64,000 nt of DNA from Polaribacter sp. Hel1_85 (GTDB lineage Bacteria; Bacteroidota; Bacteroidia; Flavobacteriales; Flavobacteriaceae). Shown here piece by piece: positions 17,441 to 26,246 of this stretch. The number at the start of each line of letters is the position of its first letter. Position 1 is the first letter of the stretch. The stretch covers positions 935,001 to 999,000 of the forward strand of contig NZ_JPDS01000001.1 of the NCBI RefSeq assembly GCF_000766795.1, read 5' to 3'. A program made the translations under genes and the position numbers. The notes beneath the pieces were generated by a model. The model was not told the DNA's origin. It saw only the letters and a list, made by a program, of their open reading frames with translations, and ran no database searches.

Positions 17441-18022
17441 ATGTTAGGATTACAGTTTGAAACCGAAACTTCTTGGGCAGAAATTGCCAAAGACAATTTA
17501 CAACAAATATTAACAGATCATGCGTTTTTAGAGCAAAAAGCGGCTTCTAACGCTGTTTCAATTATCATCAATTATTCTGAAGAAACAGAACTGGTTAAAG
17601 AAATGAGTAACATAGCTATTGAAGAAATGCAACACTTTAAAATGGTGCATTTATTAATGGTAAAACGCGGAATGGTTTTAGGACGTGAACAAAAGAATGA
17701 TTACGCTATTCGTTTGCAAAAATTCTTTAATAAAACTAAAGATAGAACAGATGCTTTAATACAGCGTTTGTTAGTTGCTGCTTTAATTGAAGCGAGAAGT
17801 TGTGAGCGTTTTAAAGTATTTTCTGAAAATATGGAAGATGAAGAATTGTCTAAATTCTACAATAATTTAATGATTTCTGAAGCTAGCCATTATACTACTT
17901 TTTTACAATTTGCTCGTGAATACCAAGACAGAGAAATAGTTGATAAAAAATGGAATGCTTTGTTAGCTTTTGAAGCAGAAATGATGAGAGAGCGTGGAAA
18001 TTTAGCTAAAATTCACGGGTAA
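17441..18022 (+). CDS. miaE: tRNA-(ms2io6A37)-hydroxylase-type diiron protein
   Basis: The 193-residue all-alpha protein has the paired diiron ligands expected of MiaE: E-Q-K-A-A-S-N-A in helix one, EEMQHF (ExxH), then ALIEARSCERF, and finally the SEASHYTTFLQFAREY segment. MiaE hydroxylates the isopentenyl-type side chain of adenosine 37 in certain tRNAs. Length matches the family (about 190-200). The start at 17441 (MLGLQFETETSW) is directly before the conserved region. It stands alone; a heptamer repeat follows the stop. Bacteroidetes homologues are commonly annotated this way, although their activity is little tested. Confidence 0.85.
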   Translation: MLGLQFETETSWAEIAKDNLQQILTDHAFLEQKAASNAVSIIINYSEETELVKEMSNIAIEEMQHFKMVHLLMVKRGMVLGREQKNDYAIRLQKFFNKTKDRTDALIQRLLVAALIEARSCERFKVFSENMEDEELSKFYNNLMISEASHYTTFLQFAREYQDREIVDKKWNALLAFEAEMMRERGNLAKIHG

Positions 18023-18052
18023 AAAAAGTGAACAATTATCAATAAACCCAAT

Positions 18053-18084
18053 CTGATAACTGATAACTGATAACTGATAACTGA
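18053..18084 (+). repeat. Heptanucleotide tandem repeat (CTGATAA x4.5)
   Basis: Four perfect copies of CTGATAA and a partial fifth sit between miaE and the DUF4268 gene, ending 4-5 bases before its ATG. Slippage here could alter spacing upstream of the start codon. Confidence 0.9.
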
Positions 18085-18088
18085 ATAT

Positions 18089-18520
18089 ATGTTCTCTAAA
18101 GCAGAAGCTGCACTGATACGTAAGGAATTTTGGACTAGTTTTGGAAAGTCTTTTCCTAGAAAATGGCTGTTGTACAACACAAAAATTAAAGGATTCTCTT
18201 TTAAATTTGTGGGAGAAAGAAAACATGCAATGGTTTGTTTGGATATAGAAAACCCTGATGAATTGGTAAATCTACTCTACTATGATCAAATGCTTTCTTT
18301 AAAAACGTTGTTAGAAACTGAAATTCCTGAAGTAATTTTTGATGATGATTATTTATTAGAAAGTGGAAAAACGATTCATAGAATTTATGTTCCTTTTGAG
18401 AAGAAATTTAGTGTTTACAATAAAAATTCTTGGAGAGATTGTTATGAATTCTATGTTGAAACAATGGAAAAATTCGAACTTTTCTTTTATGAATATGAAG
18501 AAGTTATTAAAAATATATAA
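18089..18520 (+). CDS. DUF4268 family protein
   Basis: The 143-residue protein matches the DUF4268 pattern: an N-terminal helix MFSKAEAALIRKEFWTSFGK, then W-LLYNTKIKGFSFKF, a central acidic strand pair, and the RIYVPFEKKFSVYNKNSWRDCYEFYVETM segment. No enzymatic role is established for the family. Some members occur as add-ons to restriction or repair proteins, but nothing of that kind is adjacent here. There is no signal peptide or membrane helix, so it should be cytosolic. The start is preceded directly by a heptamer repeat array. The frame is intact and codon use is like its neighbours. Confidence 0.75.
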   Translation: MFSKAEAALIRKEFWTSFGKSFPRKWLLYNTKIKGFSFKFVGERKHAMVCLDIENPDELVNLLYYDQMLSLKTLLETEIPEVIFDDDYLLESGKTIHRIYVPFEKKFSVYNKNSWRDCYEFYVETMEKFELFFYEYEEVIKNI

Positions 18521-18551
18521 ACCTTTTTTTACACCTATTTGTTTGTTGATA

Positions 18552-18682
18552 CGCCTGCGTTAAGGATTGAAGTGAAAATCCTTTTAATGTTAGTTCGAGT
18601 AAATTTATGAAGTATGAATAAATTTGTATCGAGAACAAATTAAAAGATTGTAACGTAAAGCCTGACCTGAAAGGTAACGCCC
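18552..18682 (+). ncRNA. Structured intergenic motif common in flavobacterial genomes
   Basis: The stretch starts with CGCCTGCGTTAAGGATTGAAG and ends AAAGCCTGACCTGAAAGG then ACGCCC. Between them GTTCGAG (18593-18599) and AAATTTA (18601-18607) pair with TAAATTT (18619-18625) and TCGAGAAC (18629-18636), forming a long hairpin. I recall this opening and closing sequence with a variable central hairpin as widely scattered between genes in Flavobacteriaceae. It may correspond to a catalogued RNA class such as Flavo-1, but that link is from memory only. It follows DUF4268 in the same direction. Confidence 0.45.
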
Positions 18683-18725
18683 AACTTCTCGATATATTTT
18701 TTTTACAATAATCACTAGAAGCAAA

Positions 18726-18752
18726 AAAATCGTCCAAAATATGAACGATTTT
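18726..18752 (-). terminator. Intrinsic terminator hairpin
   Basis: AAAATCGT (18726-18733) pairs with ACGATTTT (18745-18752), with A and T runs outside. It sits downstream of the minus-strand DUF4870 gene and can act in both directions. Confidence 0.65.
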
Positions 18753-18821
18753 AATACTAACAATCTTCTAGTTTCCCGTTTTCAAGGGAATGACAATATC
18801 AATTGAAACTTATTTTTTCAA

Positions 18822-19160
18822 CTATTTTATAAAAGTGATACTAAAAGGATAGCTTGGTGGCTCATTATTACTTGCTTTTATTGCATTTATAATCGGAAAT
18901 ATTAAGTAGAAAAACCCGATTGCAATTAAACCTAAAATTCCTAATCCTAATAATAAAATTAACGGAATACAGATTAAAATGTATACAAACATTGATATTC
19001 TAAAGTTTAGAATTGCTTTACCATGTTGATCCATACCATAGACTTCTTCTTTTTTAGTAAGCCACAAAACTAAAGGAACAATAAAACCTCCTATACCAGT
19101 TACAAAATCTAATAATTGGCTTAAATGTGTTAATACTAATAACTGTTTGTCTTCTTTCAT
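18822..19160 (-). CDS. DUF4870 (Tic20-like) small membrane protein
   Basis: The 112-residue protein opens MKEDKQLLVLTHLSQLLDFV and has three hydrophobic stretches: GGFIVPLVLWL, MFVYILICIPLILLLGLGILGLIAIGFFYLIFPIINAIKA (two helices), with the conserved D-x-H-G-K-A-x-L-N-F-R-I between the first two. That matches DUF4870, a Tic20-like inner-membrane family. The role is unknown. It is a single-gene unit with a terminator after it and a long promoter region before it. The final nine residues are specific to this protein. Confidence 0.85.
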   Translation of the reverse strand: MKEDKQLLVLTHLSQLLDFVTGIGGFIVPLVLWLTKKEEVYGMDQHGKAILNFRISMFVYILICIPLILLLGLGILGLIAIGFFYLIFPIINAIKASNNEPPSYPFSITFIK

Positions 19161-19619
19161 GATTATCTTATAAATTTTAATTGTGTACTTATTTGACGCT
19201 CAATTTGTTCTTTTGTTACAAAAAAAGCATTATAGATTATATATTTTTTTAACTAAATATACCTATAATATTATGTTAATTATGTTAAAGTCTGTTAAAA
19301 CACTTGACAATTTTTATATATCCTTTATATTGATAGTGTAATTGATAGAAAGTAACAAACACTTCTATTAGGAATCCGGAAGTCCTTTTCCACCTAAATT
19401 AGTTATTTATACTATCACATTTTTTGAACTTTAAAATTTCACTAAACTAAATGGAATATTTAGAAATTAATATAATTAAACACATAACATTTACCAAATT
19501 TTGGATTCTTATCTCATGGTTAAAAAACAATAAAAAAATAATGAATAATAGTGTTGTTAATTAGTTTTCTGCTTTTTTTTACAAAAAAAATAGAACTATA
19601 ACATTAAACTATATTATTC
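19161..19619. other. Intergenic region with a long inverted repeat
   Basis: About 460 bp between divergent genes show no reading frame of note. TGATAGTGTA (19331-19340) pairs with TATACTATCA (19408-19417) with one G-U, enclosing about 67 bp that include GGAATCCGGAAGTCC. This could be a small RNA or a promoter structure. I cannot assign it. Confidence 0.4.
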
Positions 19620-20492
19620 ATGAACAAAATATTAAACAAATTTGAAGCCTGGAAAGAACTATTTATTAAAAACATACCAAATATTGCTATAGCCCTTATT
19701 GTAATATTTATTGCATATTTTGCTTCTAGAGCTATAAATACTTTTATTTCTAAAACATTAGGAAAAAAAATAAAACAAGAATCCGTAAGAAATTTAGTTT
19801 CTAGAGTTGCATCTGCTTTTATTTTTTTAACAGGTCTTTACATTGCCATGACAGTTCTAAAATTTGACGATACTTTAAAGGCTATTATTTCTGCAGCTGG
19901 GGTTTCTGGTATTGTTATAGGTTTAGCTTTGCAAGGAACTTTATCTAACACAATATCTGGTGTTGTATTATCTTTTAGACAAAATTTAAATATTGGAAAC
20001 TGGGTAGAATCTAATGGTTTTTCTGGCGAAGTTATAGACATTAACCTAAACTATTTTGTAATTAGAGAAGCTGATAACAATATGGTTGTTATACCTAATA
20101 AAACCATCTTAGAAAACCCTTTTAAAAACTATTCTTTAACTACAAAAATGAGAGTCTCTATAGAATGTGGCGTAGAATATGGAGCAGATTTAAAAAAAGT
20201 AGAAAAGCTAACAAAAAAAACTATTGAAGAAAATTTTAATCAAAAAGCACTAGGCAAAAACGTAGAATTTTATTATACAGAATTTGCAGATAGTTCTATA
20301 AATTTTTTATGCAGATTTTGGGTAGATTCTAAAAATGCCTTGCAAAAATTAAGCGCTAAAAGTAACGCAATCATAGAAATAAAAAAAGCTTTTGATAAAG
20401 AAAACATTAATATTCCTTTTCCAATAAGAACTTTAGAATTTACAAATAATTTAAACGTAAATAAAGATAAATCAATTGAGAAAATATCCTAA
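19620..20492 (+). CDS. mscS: Small-conductance mechanosensitive channel (MscS type)
   Basis: The 290-residue protein has three N-terminal helices (about 17-37, 65-82, 88-120). The pore helix is rich in Gly and Ala (IISAAGVSGIVIGLALQGTLSNTISGVVL) and is followed by the beta domain signature NLNIGNWVESNGFSGEVIDINLNYFVIR and VVIPNKTILENP. That is the classical MscS plan at the usual length of about 280-290. It opens under membrane tension to release solutes during osmotic downshock. The C-terminal alpha/beta cage ends at about 270. It has its own promoter region and is followed at 56 bp by a small secreted protein gene in the same direction. Confidence 0.93.
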   Translation: MNKILNKFEAWKELFIKNIPNIAIALIVIFIAYFASRAINTFISKTLGKKIKQESVRNLVSRVASAFIFLTGLYIAMTVLKFDDTLKAIISAAGVSGIVIGLALQGTLSNTISGVVLSFRQNLNIGNWVESNGFSGEVIDINLNYFVIREADNNMVVIPNKTILENPFKNYSLTTKMRVSIECGVEYGADLKKVEKLTKKTIEENFNQKALGKNVEFYYTEFADSSINFLCRFWVDSKNALQKLSAKSNAIIEIKKAFDKENINIPFPIRTLEFTNNLNVNKDKSIEKIS

Positions 20493-20548
20493 AAACTGGG
20501 AGAAAACAAATAGTTACAATTATTATTAACAATTAAAACACACAAATT

Positions 20549-21091
20549 ATGAAAATTTTTAAATTAACAGTATTCACTTTAATATTAACTGCAACAACAG
20601 CATTTACACAAATTGGAAACCCTAATATATCAGACAATTGGACTCTTAGTGAATTCACAGAAACATTAGTAGAAAACAACAATAATGAAACTTTCTTAGT
20701 AAAAGAACTAGAAATCACAAAAGAATACACACCTGTAATATTGGACCCAAAAGATAAATACAAACTAAATCAGGATATTATTTACTTACCCACCCAAGTA
20801 ACTAAAAGTTTAAAACTTGATTATGATAAAGATAAACAATATGAAAAAGAAGCTGAATTTTTCTACAAAAAACCAGATAATTTTAATCTAGACTTTACAT
20901 TAACTAAAAGTGGGGTTATTATTAAAACTGATAAAAAGGATGTAAATGTTTCTAAAATTTGGAATAAAAGTACAAAATTAATGTTTTCTAATAAGAGAAA
21001 TAACAGAATTAAACAAGAAGGTAACTATATCATAGAGTTTACTAATAATGAAAAAGTAGATATTACTATTACTAATTACGAAATCTTCTAA
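20549..21091 (+). CDS. Secreted protein of unknown function, 180 residues
   Basis: I do not recognise the family. Residues 1-20 (MKIFKLTVFTLILTATTAFT) form a Sec signal peptide with probable cleavage near Q21. The mature part alternates charged and beta-prone stretches: SEFTETLVENNNNETFLVKEL, then EYTPVILDPKDKYKLNQDI, and it ends NEKVDITITNYEIF. It has no Cys, no transmembrane helix and no type IX tail. It follows mscS in the same direction and ends at a clear terminator at 21115. It may be a small periplasmic or outer-membrane-associated beta protein. No function is proposed. Confidence 0.7.
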   Translation: MKIFKLTVFTLILTATTAFTQIGNPNISDNWTLSEFTETLVENNNNETFLVKELEITKEYTPVILDPKDKYKLNQDIIYLPTQVTKSLKLDYDKDKQYEKEAEFFYKKPDNFNLDFTLTKSGVIIKTDKKDVNVSKIWNKSTKLMFSNKRNNRIKQEGNYIIEFTNNEKVDITITNYEIF

Positions 21092-21114
21092 ATACATATC
21101 TTTAAAAATAAAGT

Positions 21115-21145
21115 AAAAAGCTCAACACATTATGTTGAGCTTTTT
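21115..21145 (+). terminator. Intrinsic terminator after the secreted protein gene
   Basis: AAAAAGCTCAACA (21115-21127) pairs perfectly with TGTTGAGCTTTTT (21133-21145) around a 5-base loop. It directly precedes the mnmE promoter. Confidence 0.9.
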
Positions 21146-21179
21146 GTTTTCTGATAAAATCTTTACGTATTTTTGTAGT

Positions 21180-22574
21180 ATGATTAAAAACGATACAATT
21201 ATTGCTTTGGCAACTCCTGCTGGTGTTGGAGCTATTTCTGTGATTAGACTTTCTGGTGAAAAGGCTATTGACATTGTTGATGCTTTTTTTAAATCTGTTA
21301 GAAAAGGAAAGTCGCTAAAAAATCAGAAATCTCATACAATTCATTTGGGACATATTGTACAGAATGATGTTGTTTTAGATGAAGTATTGGTATCTGTTTT
21401 TAAAAACCCAAATTCTTATACTGGAGAAAATGTCATAGAAATTTCTTGCCACGGATCTAGTTTTATTCAGCAAGAAATTATTCAATTATTCTTACAAAAT
21501 GGTTGTAGAATGGCTGATAATGGTGAGTTTACAATGCGTGCTTTTTTAAACGGAAAAATGGATTTATCTCAGGCAGAAGCTGTTGCTGATGTTATTGCAT
21601 CGAATTCTGCTGCTAGTCATCAAATGGCAATTCAGCAAATGCGTGGTGGAATTACAAATGAACTGAAAGAATTACGTGCACAATTATTAGATTTTGCAGC
21701 ATTAATTGAATTGGAATTAGATTTTTCTGGTGAAGATGTTGAATTTGCAGACAGAACAAAATTTAAAGAATTAGTATCTAAAATTACTTTTGTTTTAAAA
21801 CGTTTAATTGATAGTTTTTCCTTTGGAAATGCAATGAAATATGGAATTCCGGTTGCTATTATTGGAGAACCTAATGTTGGAAAATCTACTTTATTAAATA
21901 CACTTTTAAACGAAGAAAAAGCAATTGTGTCTGATATTGCAGGTACAACTAGAGATGCCATTGAAGATGAAATTATTATTGATGGAGTCGCATTTCGTTT
22001 TATAGATACTGCAGGAATTAGAAAAACTGAAGACGTTATAGAAAGTATTGGAATTAAAAAAGCATACGAAAAAGCAGATAATGCACAGTTAATTATTTTC
22101 TTAATTGATGCTAATAAATTTATTCATTCTAGTGAAGAGTTTTTACAGGAAATAGAAGTTATTAAAGAGCGTTTCCCTAATAAACGTTTGTTAGTAATTG
22201 CAAATAAAATTGATACATTATCTTGCCATGATATTTCTATTTTAGAATCTGAAATTGATAATTTAATTTTACTTTCTGCTAAAAACAAAACAGGTATTGA
22301 TGCTTTAAAAACAGAATTAACTTCTTTGGTTAATATTGGTGCTTTGAGTAATAATGAAACGATTGTTACTAATTCTCGTCATTTTGAGGCTTTAAATAAT
22401 GCTTTAACAGCAATTACTTCTGTTCAGCAAGGAATTGATTTAGAAATTTCTACCGATTTATTTTCGATTGATATTAGAGAATGTTTACGTCATTTAGGTG
22501 CAATTACTGGAGATTATGATGTTGATAAAGATATTTTAGGCCATATTTTTGGAAATTTCTGTATCGGGAAATAA
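21180..22574 (+). CDS. mnmE: tRNA modification GTPase MnmE
   Basis: From ATG 21180 the product is 464 residues. It has the N-terminal tetrahydrofolate-binding domain (IIALATPAGVGAISVIRLSG), the helical domain, the inserted G domain with G1 GEPNVGKS (229-236), GTTRDAIED, G3 DTAG (276-279) and G4 NKID, and the C-terminal CIGK motif. With MnmG it installs the carboxymethylaminomethyl group on wobble uridine 34 of certain tRNAs. An in-frame ATG at 21132 exists but lies inside the preceding terminator, so I reject it. A TATTTTTG box at 21168-21175 with TTG at 21144 suggests transcription starts at or almost at the start codon, giving a leaderless or near-leaderless message. Confidence 0.96.
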   Translation: MIKNDTIIALATPAGVGAISVIRLSGEKAIDIVDAFFKSVRKGKSLKNQKSHTIHLGHIVQNDVVLDEVLVSVFKNPNSYTGENVIEISCHGSSFIQQEIIQLFLQNGCRMADNGEFTMRAFLNGKMDLSQAEAVADVIASNSAASHQMAIQQMRGGITNELKELRAQLLDFAALIELELDFSGEDVEFADRTKFKELVSKITFVLKRLIDSFSFGNAMKYGIPVAIIGEPNVGKSTLLNTLLNEEKAIVSDIAGTTRDAIEDEIIIDGVAFRFIDTAGIRKTEDVIESIGIKKAYEKADNAQLIIFLIDANKFIHSSEEFLQEIEVIKERFPNKRLLVIANKIDTLSCHDISILESEIDNLILLSAKNKTGIDALKTELTSLVNIGALSNNETIVTNSRHFEALNNALTAITSVQQGIDLEISTDLFSIDIRECLRHLGAITGDYDVDKDILGHIFGNFCIGK

Positions 22575-22594
22575 GTTAATTTAAAAAAAAACGA

Positions 22595-24661
22595 ATGAAA
22601 ATCAAAATTCACTATTTAATATTTACATCCATATTTTTATTTACTTCTTGTTCAAAAGAACCAGAATATGATTTTTATGCAGATTTTTATTCAAATGCAA
22701 ATACATCTGCAACTACAAATGATTTAATAGGAACATGGGCAATATTTAATATAGAATTTGATGAGAATAAATCTCAAGTACCAATTAATTACCAAGAATG
22801 TGGTAGAGATTATCTAGTTTTTGAAGAAAATGGAGTTTATAAAGAATATTTATATCAAAGTAATAATTGCGATTTTACATTAAACACTTTGAGTTGGGAG
22901 CTTAATCAAGGTATAATCACTTTATCTAATCAACAGAATGAATCTGATGAAGCAGTAATTACTAAGTTAAATTCTAATGAGCTCATTTTTAAATCTAAAT
23001 TTGATATTGATGATGATGGTAATTTAGAAATATTTAAAGCATATCTTAAACCTTATACCCCAATAGAAATTGATGTTGTTTCAGAAACTTTTAACAGAAA
23101 TTTATCGCCAGAATATAGAAATCTAATTAGTTATATTTGGCAACCTTATCAAGGAAATGAAGAGTTTGTTTCCTATGATATATATAGGAGCTCAGGAGCC
23201 AATTGCTCTAAAAATAATGCTGTTTTAATAGAAACAATTACCGATTCAAATATTACAATATTTACAGATTTAACTCCACCTGCAGAAGAACGATTGTGTT
23301 ATTTTCTGAAAGTAAATATTAAATCTAAAACTTTGGGTGAAAGTGACATACAATCTATAGATACCTATACATTAGAAGCTTCTTATGTAAATTTAGAAGA
23401 TCCAAAAGTAATTAATAATACCATTCATTTAAATTGGGAAAAAAGTGACATGCCTTATTTTTCTCATTATGAAATTTCTTATTCGAACTTCCCTCCTAAC
23501 ATAACTGGTTATGGACAACAAATTGTAAGTGTAGTTAAAATAACCAATATTAATTCTACCAGTTTTATAGATGAAAATCCACCATATTTAGAAAATCCTT
23601 TTTATAAAATTAATGTTTATGACATTTTTGGAAATAAAACTTACGACTATACAGAAGGTTATAAAACATATTTAGAAGTAGATTTTAGAAGAGATGAAAT
23701 TATCAATTTAAATAATATTCAATCATATGCAAATCACCAAAATAAACCAATTGTCTATTTTTTAGGTGCAGAAAGTGGTTCTTCATATTCTTATATTCAT
23801 AAATATAATTATGAAACAAATACTACAGAAGTAATTTCAGATAAGCCAGTAAATATATCAACAGAGCTTCCTATTGAATTTTTTAATACTACTTATGGAG
23901 AAGAAGTTTTTTTAGCTCAAGGAAGTGTTTTAGAAGTTTACGATGCGAATACTTTAGAATTTAAGTATGAATTAAAGTTTTCTCAAATTTATAGTATTGA
24001 TGATTTTCTTTATACTTCATCAGGATTTTGGTTTTTTACTGATGGTGACTATATCTTTTCATTCTCTAGAGATAATGACAAACTAATTTTAATCGATAAA
24101 AAGCTACACTTCTCAGCACATCAGTCTGGTTATAATTATAGTGTTGTAGAAATTAAAAATAATCAACTTTTATTAGGACATAAAAACGAAGCTTATAGCA
24201 TTCTATATGCTATAAATACTGATGGTTTTTTAACTCAAACTAAAACTATTGATATTATAATAGATCAAGATAGAAAGAGAAATATGCAATTTAATATAGC
24301 TGAGAATTTTATCATCAATTATAAAAAAAACAAAGTATATTCTTCTGATAATTTTTCTGTCACATCAACATTCCCATATCCAAATTTTTCTTCTGGAATA
24401 AGTAAGAACGGAAAAGAAATTTATGGCTCTAATAACGATGAAAATTGGAATATTACAGATGATAGTAAACACGAAAAAAAAGCAGTAGTTTATAACAGAG
24501 AAACACAATTGTTTGACTATTACATTACAAAAGGATACTCTCACGTAATTTTTGAAGACTTTCAAGGCAAAATAATTTCTATTTCAAGCGGAATGAAAAA
24601 AGAAGGTTTGTTTCGTAAAATTAACAACAAAGAAGATTTGTTTATAGAAGTAATCGAATAA
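22595..24661 (+). CDS. Lipoprotein with lipocalin-like and fibronectin-like regions, function unknown
   Basis: The 688-residue protein has a lipoprotein signal ending in FLFTSC (Cys19). Residues about 40-150 follow the bacterial lipocalin-like pattern (LIGTWAIFNIEFDE, then Y-L-V-F-E-E-N-G-V-Y, and T-L-S-W-E-L-N-Q-G-I-I-T-L). About 160-360 looks like two fibronectin type III-type units (YIWQPYQGNEEFVSYDIYRSS and LNWEKSDMPYFSHYEISYS). The rest resembles a set of beta-propeller blades. It is likely a surface lipoprotein. It follows mnmE by 20 bp and the next small gene starts immediately after its stop, so the three may share a transcript. No catalytic motif is seen. Confidence 0.7.
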   Translation: MKIKIHYLIFTSIFLFTSCSKEPEYDFYADFYSNANTSATTNDLIGTWAIFNIEFDENKSQVPINYQECGRDYLVFEENGVYKEYLYQSNNCDFTLNTLSWELNQGIITLSNQQNESDEAVITKLNSNELIFKSKFDIDDDGNLEIFKAYLKPYTPIEIDVVSETFNRNLSPEYRNLISYIWQPYQGNEEFVSYDIYRSSGANCSKNNAVLIETITDSNITIFTDLTPPAEERLCYFLKVNIKSKTLGESDIQSIDTYTLEASYVNLEDPKVINNTIHLNWEKSDMPYFSHYEISYSNFPPNITGYGQQIVSVVKITNINSTSFIDENPPYLENPFYKINVYDIFGNKTYDYTEGYKTYLEVDFRRDEIINLNNIQSYANHQNKPIVYFLGAESGSSYSYIHKYNYETNTTEVISDKPVNISTELPIEFFNTTYGEEVFLAQGSVLEVYDANTLEFKYELKFSQIYSIDDFLYTSSGFWFFTDGDYIFSFSRDNDKLILIDKKLHFSAHQSGYNYSVVEIKNNQLLLGHKNEAYSILYAINTDGFLTQTKTIDIIIDQDRKRNMQFNIAENFIINYKKNKVYSSDNFSVTSTFPYPNFSSGISKNGKEIYGSNNDENWNITDDSKHEKKAVVYNRETQLFDYYITKGYSHVIFEDFQGKIISISSGMKKEGLFRKINNKEDLFIEVIE

Positions 24662-25021
24662 ATGAAAAATGAAGATTTAGTTGGTAAATATTCTATAATA
24701 GGAAGCAATCAAGATGAAACTGAAAATTCTTATAAAGGAGAACTCACTTTATCTTTAGATGATAACAATCGAATAATTGCTAAATGGCTAATTAATAAAA
24801 GTCAACAACAGTTTGGTACAGGTTTTTTTAAAAACAATATTTTGGTTATCAACTTTCATTACCAAGGTGATGAAAACACAATTTATAAAGGAACCGTTGT
24901 TTATAAATGTTTAACCAAAGATATTTTAGAAGGTTTTTGGTCTGAAGAATTTGGGAACCCCAAATTCTTGGGAATGGAAAATTGTTTTAGAGTTAAAAAC
25001 TCTAAAACAATTTTAAATTAA
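24662..25021 (+). CDS. Small beta-rich protein of unknown function, 119 residues
   Basis: The start codon abuts the stop of the lipoprotein gene, indicating translational coupling. The sequence (MKNEDLVGKYSIIGSNQDET, KGELTLSLDDNNRIIAKW, GTGFFKNNILVINFHYQG, YKGTVVYKCLTKDILEGFW) suggests a single lipocalin or calycin-like barrel of repeated antiparallel strands, echoing the first domain of its upstream neighbour. It has no signal peptide and no membrane helix, so a cytosolic location is predicted despite the lipoprotein neighbour. It is convergent with manA, whose stop begins two bases later. Function unknown. Confidence 0.65.
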   Translation: MKNEDLVGKYSIIGSNQDETENSYKGELTLSLDDNNRIIAKWLINKSQQQFGTGFFKNNILVINFHYQGDENTIYKGTVVYKCLTKDILEGFWSEEFGNPKFLGMENCFRVKNSKTILN

Positions 25022-25022
25022 T

Positions 25023-26246
25023 TTATTTAGGTACGCCTGCTTTGTAAATTTCTACTTCAGAAGTTGTATTAATTTTATAGGCAGTATTTGCTTTAATTAA
25101 AACTGATTCCCCTTTATTTAAAGACAAAGACTCATTATTCTGAGTAACAGTTGCTGCACCATTTAAAGCAATTAGTATTTCTACAGAATTAGAAATAGAA
25201 TTATGAATATCGGTAGCTTTTAATTCAATTTTACTCAATTCAAAATCTTTAGCTTTCGTTTTAAAAACAATTTCTCCGTTAGATTTATTTTCAAAACCGC
25301 TTAAAACTTCAGGAATCGTTTCTTCGAATTTTGTGTTTTTAATCAATTCTTCAACATCGATATGTTTACTGGTTAATCCGCCTCTTAAAACATTATCTGA
25401 GTTTGCCATTAGCTCCATATTCTTACCTTCTAAGTAAGCATGTGGCACTCCTGCATCTTGAAAAACTGCTTCTCCTTTTGAAACATTTAAAATATTAAAA
25501 AAGTAAATTGAAAATATTCCTCTATCAATATTTTGTGAGTTTTTATTATCTAATGATTTGGCAGACCAATATGCTGGTGAAGATTTTTCTAATTCGTTAT
25601 TTAAATACTTTGGATAAATTCTATCAACCAAAGGTTTTAAAACTTCATTTACCTCTTCTTGAGAATATTCCATTACTTTTTTATAAAGACCTAAATATCC
25701 TTCTTCTAAAAAGGTATCCATTAAGAAACTCAACTCTTTAGTTTCTTTTAAATTTTTAATTAATTTATCTCTTTCTAAAAAACCATGCAGTAACCAAAAA
25801 TCACTTAAAGCAACCATAATTTCTGGTTTATGGTTTTGGTCTTTATAATTTCTGTTTTTTGCAGTTAAGGCAATCCCTTTTTCATTTTCTGTTTGATATC
25901 CTTTAATTGCAGCTTCTATAGAAGGATGTACTTGTATAGAAAGCATTTTATTTACATCTAAAACTTTAAATAAATAGGGAAGTTTCCCAAATTCATTTGT
26001 AACTTTTTTTCCTAGATTTTCAATTTTATTTTCACTTAAAAAATGATCTAAAGAAATACTATCATTTTCTATTTTAACAATTGATGGTGCTTTTAAATGA
26101 GCGCCCAACCAATATTCTGCATACGTTTCATTTTCATCAATACTTTGAGAAACTAAATTTGGGATATAAGTTTTTCCTCCCCAATCATAATTTTGAACCT
26201 TACCCTCTACTCTAAGTATTTTATTATTTTTCATTTTTATCAACAA
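25023..26246 (-). CDS. manA: Class I mannose-6-phosphate isomerase
   Basis: The product matches type I phosphomannose isomerase: VQNYDWGGKTYIP near the N-terminus, LSIQVHPS with the Zn-ligand Gln and His, and NHKPEIMVAL with the Zn-ligand Glu. The catalytic region around FQDAGVPHAYLEGKNMELMANSDNVLRGGLTSKHID follows. It interconverts fructose-6-phosphate and mannose-6-phosphate and so feeds GDP-mannose for polysaccharide synthesis or takes up mannose. The most plausible start is the fifth codon (MKNNKI, 26234), which avoids the 7-base overlap with the upstream gene. It is the last gene of a minus-strand run with the GT2-like protein and the REC-GT2 fusion, suggesting a shared role in exopolysaccharide precursor supply. 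Confidence 0.93.
   Translation of the reverse strand: MLIKMKNNKILRVEGKVQNYDWGGKTYIPNLVSQSIDENETYAEYWLGAHLKAPSIVKIENDSISLDHFLSENKIENLGKKVTNEFGKLPYLFKVLDVNKMLSIQVHPSIEAAIKGYQTENEKGIALTAKNRNYKDQNHKPEIMVALSDFWLLHGFLERDKLIKNLKETKELSFLMDTFLEEGYLGLYKKVMEYSQEEVNEVLKPLVDRIYPKYLNNELEKSSPAYWSAKSLDNKNSQNIDRGIFSIYFFNILNVSKGEAVFQDAGVPHAYLEGKNMELMANSDNVLRGGLTSKHIDVEELIKNTKFEETIPEVLSGFENKSNGEIVFKTKAKDFELSKIELKATDIHNSISNSVEILIALNGAATVTQNNESLSLNKGESVLIKANTAYKINTTSEVEIYKAGVPK

Larger units (their letters stand above)
18521..18821. other. Intergenic region with structured motif, terminator and short repeat
   Basis: No protein gene is supported. The stretch holds the structured element at 18552-18682, a terminator hairpin at 18726-18752 and a TTCCC-GTTTTCAA-GGGAA arm pair at 18773-18790. 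The arm pair is related to one upstream of dnaX near 3389. Confidence 0.6.

Noticed and set aside
18053..18084. Possible CRISPR array
   Set aside because: Seven-base unit without spacers; a simple tandem repeat. No cas genes are present.
21132..21179. Earlier in-frame ATG for mnmE
   Set aside because: It lies inside the terminator of the preceding gene and upstream of the promoter box; the family begins at MIKNDTIIALATP.
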